Below, piece by piece: positions 20,697 through 31,750 of a DNA stretch of 64,000 nt. Position 1 is the first letter of the stretch. Each line of letters begins with the position of its first letter. A model generated the notes under the pieces. The model ran no database searches, was not told the DNA's origin, and saw nothing but the letters and a program-made list of their open reading frames with translations. The DNA comes from Ephydatia muelleri. Lineage: Eukaryota > Porifera > Demospongiae > Spongillida > Spongillidae. The stretch spans positions 30,692 through 94,691 of the forward strand of contig JABACO010000124.1 in assembly GCA_013339895.1 (NCBI GenBank), written 5' to 3'. The position numbers and the translations under genes are program-made.

Positions 20697-20796
20697 TATA
20701 CCATACTTTCCATATCATTATGTACTGTATATCCATTTCAAATTGAACAATAATGGTAAGAATAAAAATGGTACACATTAACATTTCAAAATTGTA

Positions 20797-21085
20797 ATGA
20801 CACACACTTGCACGTACATGTCCACACACTCGCGGACACACATGTCCACGCACACGCATAAACACACATGTCCACGCACACGCATAAACACACAACACAC
20901 AGACGGACACATGCACAGTCGCACGTACACACATGACAGGTCGATGTCCACACACACGCATACAGACAGATGTCCACACACACGTATACACAGACAGATG
21001 TCCACACACACGCATATGCACAGACACACACACACAGACAGATGTCCACACACACATATACACACAGGCAGATGTCCATCAGTAT
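20797..21085. repeat. CA-rich minisatellite
   Basis: About 11 imperfect units of roughly 22-30 bp built on CAGACAGATGTCCACACACA with variants CATGTCCACGCACACGC. The overlapping long frames on both strands are by-products of the repeat. Confidence 0.85.
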
Positions 21086-21538
21086 CGAATTCCGACTTCG
21101 GCATTGAGCGTGTCAAGTTCGGTTTGTACTGACTGTCGCATGCTAAGTACTAAAGGCAAGCGCCAGCTCCTTAGTAATTAGATGCTTATGAACGCTTATA
21201 CAGGAATTGATAACTCGCAGACAAATATACACACAGAATATGTGAAACTTGAATATACACGGTGGTATGATATAAATATACTTACGGGGGTATATTTTGT
21301 ACACTTAATTGTGCCTATATAAACAGTGACGTATTTAACACTTGCGGATTCTTGAATATACGCCGTCTTATATTTCAATATAGTACTCAGGCGTATATTT
21401 TGGCGTATTCTCAAATATAACCAAAAATATACCGTATCGTATATCTAACTTTTTGCACTGTGTAATGTGCATAATACATATATGCTTCATGTATAGTTGC
21501 ATGAATTGAGCACGCCGGTGCCACTGCACATGCACGTA

Positions 21539-22349
21539 TAGACCTTATTCGACCGCAATATGAATATATAAATGTCACGCGCTTGTAGCAATATTGACCA
21601 ATTAAGTCACGTGACATCGACGAAAGAAATTCGTTTGTGCGACAGTTTTTGTTGTAAGTAAAGCTGTATTTTTTGCTATGCCTTTATGTCATAAGAATGG
21701 TTGTAACCATTACAAAATTCCCAGTAGTCGATGTTGTTTGACTTTTGAACTTCTCAGCTTGATTAGCCATTATAAATGGCGCACAAAGGCTTTGTGTAAG
21801 GCTACGTTGCTTCGTGTACACATTAGAGGTACTGTGTTACTGAATTTGTACGTAGCGCACCATTACGCACTGGGAAATGTGTTTTTGGTAATGGCCTGTA
21901 AGAACTTAGTGACTTATCGTTCAAACACTTAGTTTAATATAGTATGGTTTGTGTAAGGCTAGCTTCATTCCTTTAGACATGTATGTGTTTTAAATTCGCT
22001 CGGTGTATTCTACGACGGTTTCTGCACTGGGATATTATGTTTTGAACCCTTCGTATACCCGTCTTCGTATGTCATGAACTCGCAAAGCGTTGCATTTATT
22101 ATGTTCGTCAGGCCAACGAGAGGGGTTGTAGTCCCAAGCATCTTTTGGAGTCATGTACGGATCTGTTGTTATGCCTAGCATACCAAGTTTCTCATTATAG
22201 CGTGACTTCCCGACTGCATCAAGCTGCTTAAACGCATCCGATTGTTCAGCCATACTCAATAACGGCGACGCCTTTCTCAATAAACAATCAATCATGTCAC
22301 ATGCAAGTCACGCAATAATTTATTCATAATTGCGGTCGAATAAGGTCTA
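21539..22349. mobile_element. ISL2EU-like short element with TA target duplication
   Basis: Inverted ends of 21 bp (TAGACCTTATTCGACCGCAA and one more base), flanked by TA at 21537-21538 and 22350-22351. The target CACG-TA-CGTG is itself palindromic, so the apparent inverted match is longer. Two short frames start near the two ends and point inwards: MPLCHKNGCNHYKIPSSRC on + and a YqaJ-associated N terminus on -. This matches the two-gene layout of ISL2EU elements with the middle deleted. Confidence 0.65.
22035..22295 (-). CDS. N terminus of a YqaJ-nuclease-type accessory protein (truncated)
   Basis: An 86-codon frame containing MAEQSDAFKQLDAVGKSRYN, EKLGMLGITTDPYMTPKDAW and PSRWPD. The pattern RYxEKLxxxGxxxDPY...W...WPD is one I know from the start of invertebrate proteins that carry SWIM and YqaJ nuclease domains and accompany THAP transposases in ISL2EU elements. 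The nuclease domain itself is absent here. The frame ends in unrelated residues at the deletion point. Confidence 0.5.
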   Translation of the reverse strand: MIDCLLRKASPLLSMAEQSDAFKQLDAVGKSRYNEKLGMLGITTDPYMTPKDAWDYNPSRWPDEHNKCNALRVHDIRRRVYEGFKT

Positions 22350-22722
22350 TACGTGCCTGCATGTACATGCAGTCACACAACAGCACATGTATGCATGCAT
22401 TCAAGCACAGATTATATATAATTAAAACTATCATACATACTATACCTTTTTTTCCACTTCAATGACAGTGGCATCCTGTATTTTAGTTGTCTTTGTCCGA
22501 TGAGGTATGGCATATCCACCATGCGATATACATCATAGAGTTGGTTAAAATTCAAATTGAATTAAAAAGGCAAGATGACCGGGCCATTTCTGTATATGTT
22601 CTGCTGCAATCATCCCAGAGTTTCGTGAGTACCTGGAGGTATACTATAAGCAGGTCTGATTATGATATATGTACTTCATAAAATTATTCCATTAACCATT
22701 CAAAAACCATATCCGTTAAGCA

Positions 22723-23122
22723 ATTAATTCGCGGTTTGCGAATCAACGAATATTCCCGTATATCTTCCCGTAGACATGTATGGGGTACTTCAATACCAAG
22801 CACGCCAGATTTTTCTCAGCATTTGCCCTGTGGGATTGTTAGTACACTACATTTGCCAAGGTTTTTAGTGGGGTCGCCGTATTTTTCCTATTTAAGACGT
22901 CGCTTCCCTAGGATTGTCCTCATACCATACATTGAGGACAATCCTAGGGAAGTGACGTCTTAAATAGGAAAAATACGGCGACCCCACTAAAAATCTTGGC
23001 AAATGTAGTGTACTAACAATCCCTCATGGCAAATGCTGAGAAAAATCTGGCGTGCTTGGTATTGAAGTACCCCATACATGTCTACGGGAAGATATACGTT
23101 GATTCGCAAACCGCGAATTAAT
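22723..23122. repeat. Near-perfect 400-bp palindrome (fold-back element)
   Basis: Arms of roughly 190 bp, from ATTAATTCGCGGTTTGCGAA at the left to its complement at 23122, meet near 22930 (CCTAGGATTGTCCTCA / TGAGGACAATCCTAGG). Only a few mismatches and small indels separate the arms. A single arm of the same family is at 42833-43020. Beyond the right arm the words TTTTGACCGCTCATTT are shared with 43025-43042, so the family's right end probably lies near 23157. Confidence 0.85.
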
Positions 23123-23827
23123 TACTTCTGACTTTTGACCGCTCATTTCAGGATATGATGTGCCCTGACCATCAATGCATAGGCCCGTTTATGCTCCTCC
23201 GTTGTAAAGGGTGGCATCACTGGCATGAAATGCTTATTAATTAATCTATGCAGAGCCAGTGAGTGTGCCAAGACCTTGTCCAGATGTGGCAGGACTGGCT
23301 GCATCTTTTGGATGTTTCGTATGAGAAGTAGTGTATTTCGCTGGCTCTTCACTGCAGAGAGATTTCATATACATGTATGTTAACTACATGGTCCGCACGC
23401 AGTCGTAGAAACGATAAAACACTATGTGAGTGCGTTCTGCATGTGCATACATGTTGTGGGCTTCAAGCAGGTGCTTTTTCATTCGGGTTGGCGAACCATC
23501 AACACGAGAAACCCACGTTATATCTCCTGCCTTTTGGCACACTATGCATAGACCCCTCTTGTCGCAATCAGAACGGGGTGACAGCTTGTCGTGCTTCCAC
23601 AGCCAGGAGTTGATAAATTTGGGACCGCTGGGATGAATCGCACCCTTGGCAGCACTGTCATTAGGCTTGGTCAATTACGCCCGCTCTTTCTTTTCTTCAA
23701 AGCAGGTGAAGCAGGTGGTTCTCCTGAAACTTCTGCAGAATCAGCACAATCAATTATAAGTGATTCTTCAGGTCGATCAGACTGTTCCGCGGCAGGACTC
23801 AGGCCAAACCCAGCATGCACAGACATT

Positions 23828-23966
23828 CACAGGAAAAAAACGCGTCGAATCACTATTGATTTTCAAATGAATTTTTATTAACATTCTGTTACAGAATGTA
23901 AACATTCTGTAACAGAATGTTAGTAACAAATCATCAATAAGTGATTCGACGCGTTTTTTTCCTGTG
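23828..23966. mobile_element. 139-bp MITE with hairpin core
   Basis: Inverted ends CACAGGAAAAAAACGCGTCG (continuing to ATCAC) at 23828 and 23966, flanked by ATT on both sides. The centre is a palindromic array of AACATTCTGTTACAGAATGT-type words. No coding capacity. It lies near the 5' end of the hAT coding region. Confidence 0.75.
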
Positions 23967-24453
23967 ATTGACTCAGAAGTCAGAATTCGGGAGGAAACGA
24001 GCTACACTAGAAATCCAAAGGCAATTGCACTGAGCATCTATAGATCTGCAGCGTGACTCCGAGCGTGACTCACAAAATTAAAATCCAAGCACCAAATGAA
24101 ATCCAAGCAACATAATCCAATCCACAAAATCCAAGCAACGAGTAATTTTATTCACATAAACAGTGATGACATGCAGTGTCAATATATATTCTTTACCCGG
24201 CAGGAAACCGGTGTCGGAGTATCATATTGTCACTTCGGATGTATGAATACTGCATTGGTCCTCGGTATCCAACAATAAAAGGTCATGGCCGACCGGCAGT
24301 TGACCGTCGAAATTTTTGGCGGTCCACGGTTGGCTGACGGTTATGTGGTTTCACTTTTCCTGACGCGTACGGTCACGGACGCGGTCAAGCCAACCGTATC
24401 GACGGTTTTGACGGTTGACGGGCGGGCGAACCGCGGCATCACTGGTCGGTCTG

Positions 24454-25177
24454 TCGTCTGTTCCTGTTCGGATATCTTCTTTGCTCAGCGGCAGGGTCGA
24501 TTGCCGCTGTTGCGAGTCATCTTCTTCCTGCATGGATATCAATACCATCCGCAATGGGATTATTTCCTTGTTCTTCATACAAGGCCTTATAATTTTCGGG
24601 TAGTCCGATTTCAAGTTCTGGACCCTCGTCCTCTTGATCCACAGGCATTTTGTCTTCAATCGGAGCGTCGTCATCGCCTGCATGCACGCTTCCTAACCCG
24701 AACTTCAAAGGATAACTGCTCCGTGCATTTTACAATTTTCCCTGGTTCCCATTTCCACTGCCCTCCCCGTCCCTATAATGTTTCACATACACCTTATCTT
24801 GTTCTAGAAAATATAAAGTGCATTAGTAACGTATGCTGCCTTTTGACCGTGCATGCTGCCTCCATTCCACAGGTTCCGGCTACATTTGGACGTAGCGTAC
24901 ATTCGCGTACGACGTAATTTAGTAGGGGACACACCCTTGGTAGTCTGAGGAGTGATTTTCTCTCGTACATGTACATATTGCTATATATAATTTTATGCCA
25001 TGCATGAATAATGTAGAGTGAAGGGCAATCCTTTTTTTTGGATTGACCCTTTCCTTACGAATAACAATCCAATAATCGGCTACGGTGTAGAACGTTTCCT
25101 AATCCAATTGTATTTGAATCCAGTGGATTGAATTTGGTAAGGATTGACATTCACCCCACCGTTTTTTGCATGCACTC
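24454..25177. other. Intergenic; contains a small inverted repeat at 25018-25155
   Basis: Between the hAT target site and duplicated unit B. At 25018-25155, GTGAAGGGCAATCC faces its near-complement GGATTGACATTCAC (12 of 14 matches), and there is an internal AAGGGCAATCC / GGATTGACCCTT pair, so this is probably a small MITE. The long + strand frame 24285-24917 runs across the hAT end and is not credible. Confidence 0.5.
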
Positions 25178-26454
25178 CCACTATACGAGGAGATATATTG
25201 CATGACAGTATCCATTCTTTATCAGGGTCAAAATGCTAGGAAACCAGAAGCAGATACTTTGACTTCTCAAAAGCGATGTTTTCTTTGGATGTCCATGTCC
25301 ACTTGACTTTGACTGCACTAATAAAAAAAAAAAGTGCATCAGTTGGGTGAGGGAGGGCCTATAAAATCTTGGGAGTTGGTACCAAAACGAGTGTTTAATG
25401 CTTCTGAAAACTATACGGTATGTGCCCCTGTTCTTCTTGTCTCTTGTCTATACCAAGAGGTGGCCACACACTCTGCATCGTTCATAATTCACCCTCGTTG
25501 CTTGTACACTGTATCTACATTTAAGCCTATGCACATTATTCGGTCATAAAATACCCTGATCAGCAGTGGAAAAACATGCATGTGGCTACCTGTGTGCGTT
25601 ATTTATGTGTTCTCCTATCTGCACTGATGACTCTGATAATTGCTTACCGATTTCTTAGAGTTGGTTCCTGTATGCACTAAGCCGGATCGCTGCATGAAGT
25701 CCCGCCAGATTTGCATTGCAAACAGGCTGCGCAGAACCACAACCAATAACTCAGCCATAGTGCATTGATGGTTTAGTGCATAGCTACATGTACGGTACAG
25801 TGTTTCGAGGAGCCCTTTCTTTTCTCATGACGTCATAAGACAAGTGGGTCAATGTCGCATATTGATGCAGCTAGAACAAAGTTGGTAGTTAGTTCATCAT
25901 GAGTTACGGTATTGTTTAATTATGTCCAACGTAATGTCCGAGTCTGAGAAATATATAGGCAAAATGTGCATTAACGATATAGTAAATAAGAAGTCGTAGC
26001 TTACTATCCACACATGTATACCACATCCTTTGAGTTAGTTGAAGTAGCCAACATGTCAGCCAGCGCAGCATGTTGACTTACTATAGTATGAAGACATTTC
26101 TCTCCTACATAAATCCATTCAGCCATGCACATATGAATTGATTATACGTTTCACTAGACGTAAGTTGTCCTAGGTATAAGGAATCGCGTAGGGTAAATCA
26201 AGTAATTGACGATATATATATGGGTATTGAAGACAAGTTTCATCTATATATACCGCACACAGCACACAGGGAGGAAAAAAGGGTTTGAATGAAGTTCTGA
26301 TTTTATAAAAGATTTTTTTTTTTAATCCTTTGTTAAATCATTGTGTGACTGAACATTAAAATCAGACGAGTGTGATTTTCACTGCTCCATCACACAATGA
26401 TTCCAAAATGATTCTACGTGTTTTTGCCATGTGTGTCTGTCTTTTCTAGACGGG

Positions 26455-26617
26455 CGCCGATGACCGGAAGCCGGGGGCGTAACAGTAATACCACCGCGTG
26501 GACCACACTGCGCGTTGAATACGACGCTTAATATTTCTGCATTGATAACTTATATGTTAAGTGTGAAATTCGTAGATTTAGTCAGCAGCGCGGTGTATAT
26601 TCCCGCCGACTCTAGTA
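26455..26617 (+). promoter_or_regulatory. Conserved proximal promoter / 5' leader of gene B
   Basis: A GC-rich block (GATGACCGGAAGCCGGGGGC, GTAACAGTAATACCACCGCG) 100-160 bp before the ATG is nearly identical in unit C (43160-43205), where flanking AT-rich DNA has diverged more. No TATA box at a convincing place. Role inferred only from position and conservation. Confidence 0.4.
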
Positions 26618-29600
26618 ATGGTGCCCAGGACTCTTCTTCTCCTATCGCCGTTGATTGTTAGCGGCATATGTCTAAACTTCCAGAGCTACAACACAATATC
26701 AGTGGATCCCTCTAGTGGAAGAGACGACTCGCGGTGCCTCGACCCCCTCTCTGGGTTTCGGTGCGCGACTCTGAGCTACGCCCTGAGGTACGCTAACCAC
26801 TCCACGCTCTACTTGCTCAGCGCCGCGGGGAATCACTCGCTCGTTGCGGGGGAACCCAACACCCTCGCTAACCTCCGGAACATCACCATAGTGAGCAACG
26901 GCACTTCGTCCACGGTGAGGTGTGCGCGAAATGCGGGCTTGTCTTTCGAAAATGTTTCTTCTCTTGCCATCGAAAATGTGGTGTTTTTCGGCTGCGGCAC
27001 TTCACACAACAGTACCAGCCGAAACCTGAGCGACACTGAGAGCCCCTACACACTGCTAAAGTTTACAGTTGCGATGTACTTTCATCTGTGCGATTCTGTC
27101 AGCTTGCGTCACGTCACTGTTACTAACTCGTTCGGTATGGGCGTCATCATGTACGACACGACGGGAAAAAACCTCATATCAAACTCCGTATTCTCCAACA
27201 ACGTCGCACATGACCGCACAACCCCCGGAGGAGGAGGGTTTGGCATTGAATTCACCTACTCCGCTCCGGGGGACTTCTGCGCTCCATCGTCACTACACCA
27301 TAATACGGGGTCGAGGTATGACTTCACGAATTCCACGTTTACTGGAAACGTGGCAGATGATGGTTCAGTCAACGTTCCAACGCTCATCGTTCCATACGCG
27401 TGCAACCACGACGCGTTTGGTAAAGGAGGAGGTCTCGCTTTGTTCTTTAAAGGTAGAGCCTCGGACAATACTGTCAGGCTGTCCAACTGCACATTTCAAA
27501 ACAATACGGCTGTCTGGGGAGGAGGATTGTATGTCGAATTTCACGATGCGGCGATGGGAAATGTGATTGAAATGGAAAGTACCTTCTCAAACAATTTAGC
27601 AGCTGTCGAAGGAGGGGGACTGCGGGTGGCTTACTACACTCCGGGTGACAATCAGAACATTTTGGCAAATAACTTCACCCTAAGAAGCTCAACTTTATGA
27701 ACAATGACGCATTTACGGGGGGAGCGATCGCAGTGTTACCTTCACTTTTAAGCGCCGAAGACCCTATACCAGAGATTTTGGTTTTCAACTGCACCTTCGA
27801 AAGTAATGAAGCTGAGCTAGGATCAGCAGTTTATGGCTCCCACATTGCACACTGTTCTGGTTGTTTGACTACACCGGTTATTAATTTCCAAATGTGCATT
27901 TTCACCAATAACCTTTTACATGTGCAAGAGGATAGAGCAGTCGCAGTGCATTACATCGGGATAGGAGCTGTGTACCTCAATGGAATAGATGCCAAATTTA
28001 ACGGCGCCATTTTATTTACAAATAACAGTGGATCAGCTTTGGCAGTTGTGGGTGCTAATGTGGACTTCACTTCATCCAATGTATCTTTCTTCAATAACAC
28101 AGGTGACAAGGGAGGTGCCATATCTCTGCTGGGTGATGCCTCAATGCTCATCAGTAACTACACCAATGCAAGGTTTGAAGGCAATAGAGTGTCGACTTAT
28201 GGAGGAGCTATATACAATTCATATATTGAGAGAGAATCTTCTTCCTCATACTCAAATTGTTTCATTCGATACAATCCATTTCTTGTACCGCCAGACCAGT
28301 GGACAGCACATTTCATATTCCGAAACAACACTGCAAGTATTAGTGGAAACTCAATCTACTCAACATCCATACTTCCATGCTCTCTGTTCACAGCTACTCC
28401 AAATGAGAGTAAAACTGTGTTTTGTTGGAATCACACGTTCTGGAACTATGATGGCAATTGTACCGATGAAATAGGAACAGGATATGGAATGTTATCAGCT
28501 GGTAAAGCAGTAACATATCCTGGAATGAAATACAAATTGCCAATCAGTATAACTGATGAGTTGGGACATGATATTCTTAGACATACAGCATACACAACTA
28601 CCATCAGGCAAGATCCTCAACCAGTAGCAACAGTTGACCCTGGATTTTATGTTGCAGTAGATGGAGTTATTCAGTTAAATGGAAATGGTAGTATGAATCA
28701 AACAATTATTCTGACCCTGGAGGGAACTGGCAACGGAATGTGGCACAGTGAGATCACAGTGCAGCTCCTTCCGTGCCCTCCTGGGCTATCACAGGACACA
28801 AGTGATCTGAATGCCACCTGCAAATGTGATCCCAGTAAAACATTTAATTCCATTGTGCTTTGCTTAGGTGGAACTTTTGCTGAGGTTGCTGCCCTTATAA
28901 AAGTTGGATATTGGATAGGGGTTGCTCCTGAACTCGGCAGGGCTGAGCTAGTCGTGGCTATATGCCCTCAAGGCTTCTGCAAAAAAGTTACTGATGAAGA
29001 TGCATCTGTCTTCCAATTATTAGAAACGTACATCAATCTCCCAATGAGTGCTACAGAATTGGATAGTGTCGTTTGTGCTCCAAATAGATCTGGTATCTTG
29101 TGTGGTAAGTGTGTTGCATCATACGCACCATCGATAAATGACGACTCTTACTCCTGTGTACCATGTGATTCATCTCAGTTGGTGGGTAATGTCTTTAAAT
29201 ACATAGGGTCAGTGTACATTCCGTTGGTACTGTTCTTCCTTTTCATTATTCTGTTCAACATTAAACTCACCACTGGTCCAGCCAATGCCTTCATCCTGTT
29301 CAGTCAAGCTATTGTTTCCTCGTTTGGTCTCACCCAACTCACTATACATAGTGATGTCTATGAGGGCACGAGTGTACTCTTTAAAATTTGCTCCCTTGTA
29401 TATCGTGTATTCAATTTAGATTTCTTTTCATACCTTTTGGACCCATTTTGTATTGGAACACCGCTCAGCACACTTGATGTTATTGAACTGAACTACATGG
29501 TGGCCATCGTGCCATGTGTAATGATTCTTATAGTGATGGCATGTTACCAGGTGACAAAGTTGACGTGCATTGTCAAGATCTGTTGCTGCATACCTACACA

Positions 29601-30579
29601 GGAGAATCCAGGAACTCAAAAGTTGTCATGCACCAAGGCCATCAGTTTTTCACCTATTCTGGCCTTTGCAGCATTTCTACTGCTGTCGTACAACAAGGTC
29701 AGCATAACAGCTTCTAAAGTCCTTAGATACGTGAGCTTTAGGAACGCAAGTGGTTTAGACATTGGGGTGACAAGGTCCTACTATGCTGCTCAGTACGATT
29801 CAAGTTATTGGAGGTACTCTTTGCCTTCCTCCTTCATCACAGTGCTAATCATCGTACTTCCCATCATACTGCTTGGATTCCCTGTACGTCTGTTTGAAAA
29901 GTGCATCAGTCGAGTCCCAGCAATAATGAAGCACTACCCAGCTGACAAGGTAAATATTTTCCTCGATGCATTTCAAGGATGCTTCCTGGACAACAGGCGT
30001 TATTTTGCAAGTGCGTATTTCTTCTTTCGCCTTATTGTTGATGTTATTTTCGTATTCCTCCCAAGTGTTAGTTTACAGTTCACATGTCAGCAATTTCTTT
30101 GCATTGCAATGGTTGCTTTGATCATCTTTCTGCAACCATACAAAGTGGTTGCATATAACTTTATTGACATCCTTATCTTTTCTAACCTTGCTTTCATAAG
30201 TATCCTCAATGGATATATCATACAGTACAGTAGTGACTTCAATCAACGAGAAACCATCAATGCTTTTCTGGTTATCTTTAGTATTCTAATCAGCCTGCCT
30301 TTGATCTACATGGTGGGATATCTAATATGGCACTTCTTGCTGGAACCAAAGAAAGACAAGATAGTAAGCATACTTCTCTCACCTGTGCGGAAGTACTGGA
30401 ACGTCAAAGCTCCAGTGGAAAACAATACGGTCGTAGCTCTCCAAAGGGTTAATCATGACAACCAAGGAAACAATGTGTCCGTGTATGCAGTCACTTCCGC
30501 AGCAGACGATGTTGATGCATATGATGCCAGAATGCGTGAACAAGTTGCAAATGCAGCTAGTCATTTTGTCACTACATAG
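26618..30579 (+). CDS. Gene B: paralogue of gene A with one frame change
   Basis: Same architecture as gene A: signal peptide (LLLLSPLIVSGICLN), beta-helix region with GGA/FxNN repeats, Cys-rich stretch, nine or so membrane helices and a polar tail ending DARMREQVANAASHFVTT. About 1320 codons in one exon. At about 27694 the run AACTTTATG has three Ts where A and C have four (AACTTTTATG). This ends the first frame at 27700 after 360 codons; the second resumes at 27697 and runs clean for 960 codons. With a single homopolymer change in an otherwise open gene, either a very recent inactivation or a base-calling error is possible. Clean membrane and Cys-rich parts argue for the latter or for very recent loss. 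Confidence 0.8.
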
Positions 30580-31192
30580 CCACGTTCATTGTCATTGTTA
30601 AGTAGGTAAACCAAACATTCAAGGAATTTGTTTTTAAATCATGCAAGGTACGTAATTGAGTTACTTGTTCACTGACTTGAACTAATCTAATAATGTTGAT
30701 TTTTTGTAAGAGGTATTGCGCCATGCACATGTGTATATTACGCAGCACCCATGTCTATCGAATGAAGTTTTAAAGTTCATTCCGGCCTTCAGCATAAGGC
30801 TACGGTTCTTTTTCTGTTCCCGCCGAGCGCCTAAACAGCATGCGGACACGTTGCATATTCATTACATGTCATTATTGACATTGCGTCATTATTTTAGTCA
30901 TAGATATTCACCTCTATGCTTTAGTCTATAATTATTTATACTATCAGGGAGTCCCTATAAATAAACCAAGATGACAACCAATTAAGAATTTAGCACGCGT
31001 TTTCTGCTTTGTTGGCGAGTGGATGAATTGGCAGCACCTACCTATACAGCTAGAACGAGCTCGCTTGTCACGGCTTCTGACCAAAATGTCGCGTGTGCAA
31101 GCTCGGTTGTTTGCTCTCATTTGGAACGATGGAACGTAGGCCCTACGCCCTGTAATTTTGAAATGACTGAGTTTGCTGATCCCATATGTAGC
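30580..31192. other. 3' flank of gene B within the duplicated unit
   Basis: Non-coding. Aligns with 53560-53758 and 54558-54866. It retains the unoccupied site GCATATTCATTAC (about 30855-30870) for the element at 53764-54552. A possible AATAAA lies near 30958, rather far from the stop codon. Confidence 0.6.
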
Positions 31193-31272
31193 GTATTGGG
31201 GGTCCAACAAGGGGCTACACCCAACTACATAGACTCACACAAAACACGCGCGCACACACACAAACACACACA

Positions 31273-31356
<84 letters not shown>

Positions 31357-31750
31357 CACAATTCAGTGTAAGGATCCGAGCTGAGCGTACCAGTTTTCAT
31401 ACATACGTACTGCTGTACTGCTCCGCTGAGGCATTCGTTCGTCGGAAGCGCTAGAAACTATATTGGGACACGCCTCCCGTTGTTTCGGGCCTGGACTCAC
31501 GTCGCATTCCAGGAACGACCCCCCGTTCCGCGCACGAGTTCCGATTCCAAACCATGTTTCATTTTTCGATATTCAATTTTTGGAAAACGAGTAGACTACA
31601 AAATTGATGTTAATTCGTTTTTACGGCAGAATGAAATAACGGGACGAATTTTAACAAGTGGCATATTGAATCGAACCTAATTTGCGGTCATAATTTTATT
31701 ATTCTTGAATAAAAAAACAAATAATTGAAATGGCCGAAATATACACGGAC
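31193..31750. other. Spacer between duplicated units with (AC)n microsatellite
   Basis: 31243-31354 is an almost pure AC dinucleotide run of about 110 bp. The rest is unremarkable AT-rich DNA with no gene seen. The spacer is not shared by the two units. Confidence 0.7.

Larger units (their letters stand above)
18841..21462. mobile_element. 2.6 kb non-autonomous DNA transposon, TAA target duplication
   Basis: Perfect 16-bp inverted ends CACAGTGCAAAAAGTT at 18841 and ending at 21462, flanked by TAA (18838-18840 and 21463-21465). Subterminal DNA is rich in TATATT and CGTATATT words on both sides. No transposase frame belongs to it. It contains a tandem duplication (19190-19600), a complete nested THAP element (19970-20696) and a minisatellite (20797-21085). 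Superfamily unclear: the 3-bp TAA duplication fits Harbinger-like elements, while the CACAGTG start recalls CACTA-like ends. Confidence 0.75.
16800..23674 (-). pseudogene. hAT transposase, fragmented
   Basis: Pieces in order on the minus strand. 23674-23384 reads INSWLWKHDKLSPRSDC, CIVCQKAG and MKKHLLEAH, a BED-type zinc finger. 23352-23143 is a helical segment. 18700-18540 reads LTADGATAHTGENLMLVTGH. 18400-18260 reads ITTDNGANFKAAVQQLL and CVPHTFSLVVKNAI. 18185-18010 reads ATREFIQLFRDITNAIRNSS. 17970-17770 reads VIKDIVTRWNSTYYMLERC. 17660-17450 follows. 17060-16800 reads ALKYVAIPASSAPSERVFS, the dimerisation motif. Some gaps look like introns, others like frame changes or nested insertions. 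The D residues expected in hAT enzymes are visible in TADG and TTDN. It is not functional as it stands. Confidence 0.75.
16545..24445 (-). mobile_element. Decayed hAT transposon hosting nested insertions
   Basis: The ends are CAGTGATGCCGCGGT at 16545 and its inverted copy ending at 24444/24445. They are flanked by identical 8-bp copies TCGGTCTG at 16537-16544 and 24446-24453, the hallmark of hAT. Both ends carry GC-rich subterminal words (GGTCACG, AACCGTA, GACGGTTGAC). On the minus strand the body encodes a BED-type zinc finger near 23.4-23.6 kb, a DDE middle near 18.0-18.7 kb and the hAT C-terminal dimerisation motif near 16.8-17.06 kb. Inside it lie at least four later elements (18841-21462, 21539-22349, 22723-23122 and 23828-23966), so this is an old insertion. 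Confidence 0.85.
25178..31192 (+). repeat. Duplicated unit B (about 6 kb)
   Basis: The whole stretch, with 1.4 kb upstream of the gene, gene B and 0.6 kb downstream, aligns with pieces of 31751-54866 in the same order and orientation. The left edge is at CCACTATACGAGG (matching 31751) and the right edge near GAGTTTGCTGAT (matching 54866). The units are separated by only about 560 bp, so this is a tandem segmental duplication. Unit B lacks the large insertions of unit C and serves as the unoccupied reference. Confidence 0.85.

Noticed and set aside
20797-21085. CRISPR-like array
   Set aside because: No constant repeat with unique spacers; units are imperfect and contiguous. The same applies to 55675-55858 and the Ginger palindromes. 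The window is eukaryotic.
20674-21132. Several overlapping frames of 97-129 codons on both strands
   Set aside because: They are translations of a CA-rich minisatellite (Cys/Val or His/Thr runs in every frame).
24285-24917. 210-codon frame on +
   Set aside because: It crosses the hAT terminus and target duplication, and its composition is not protein-like.
31215-31400. Open frames over 31.2-31.4 kb
   Set aside because: Produced by a pure AC microsatellite.
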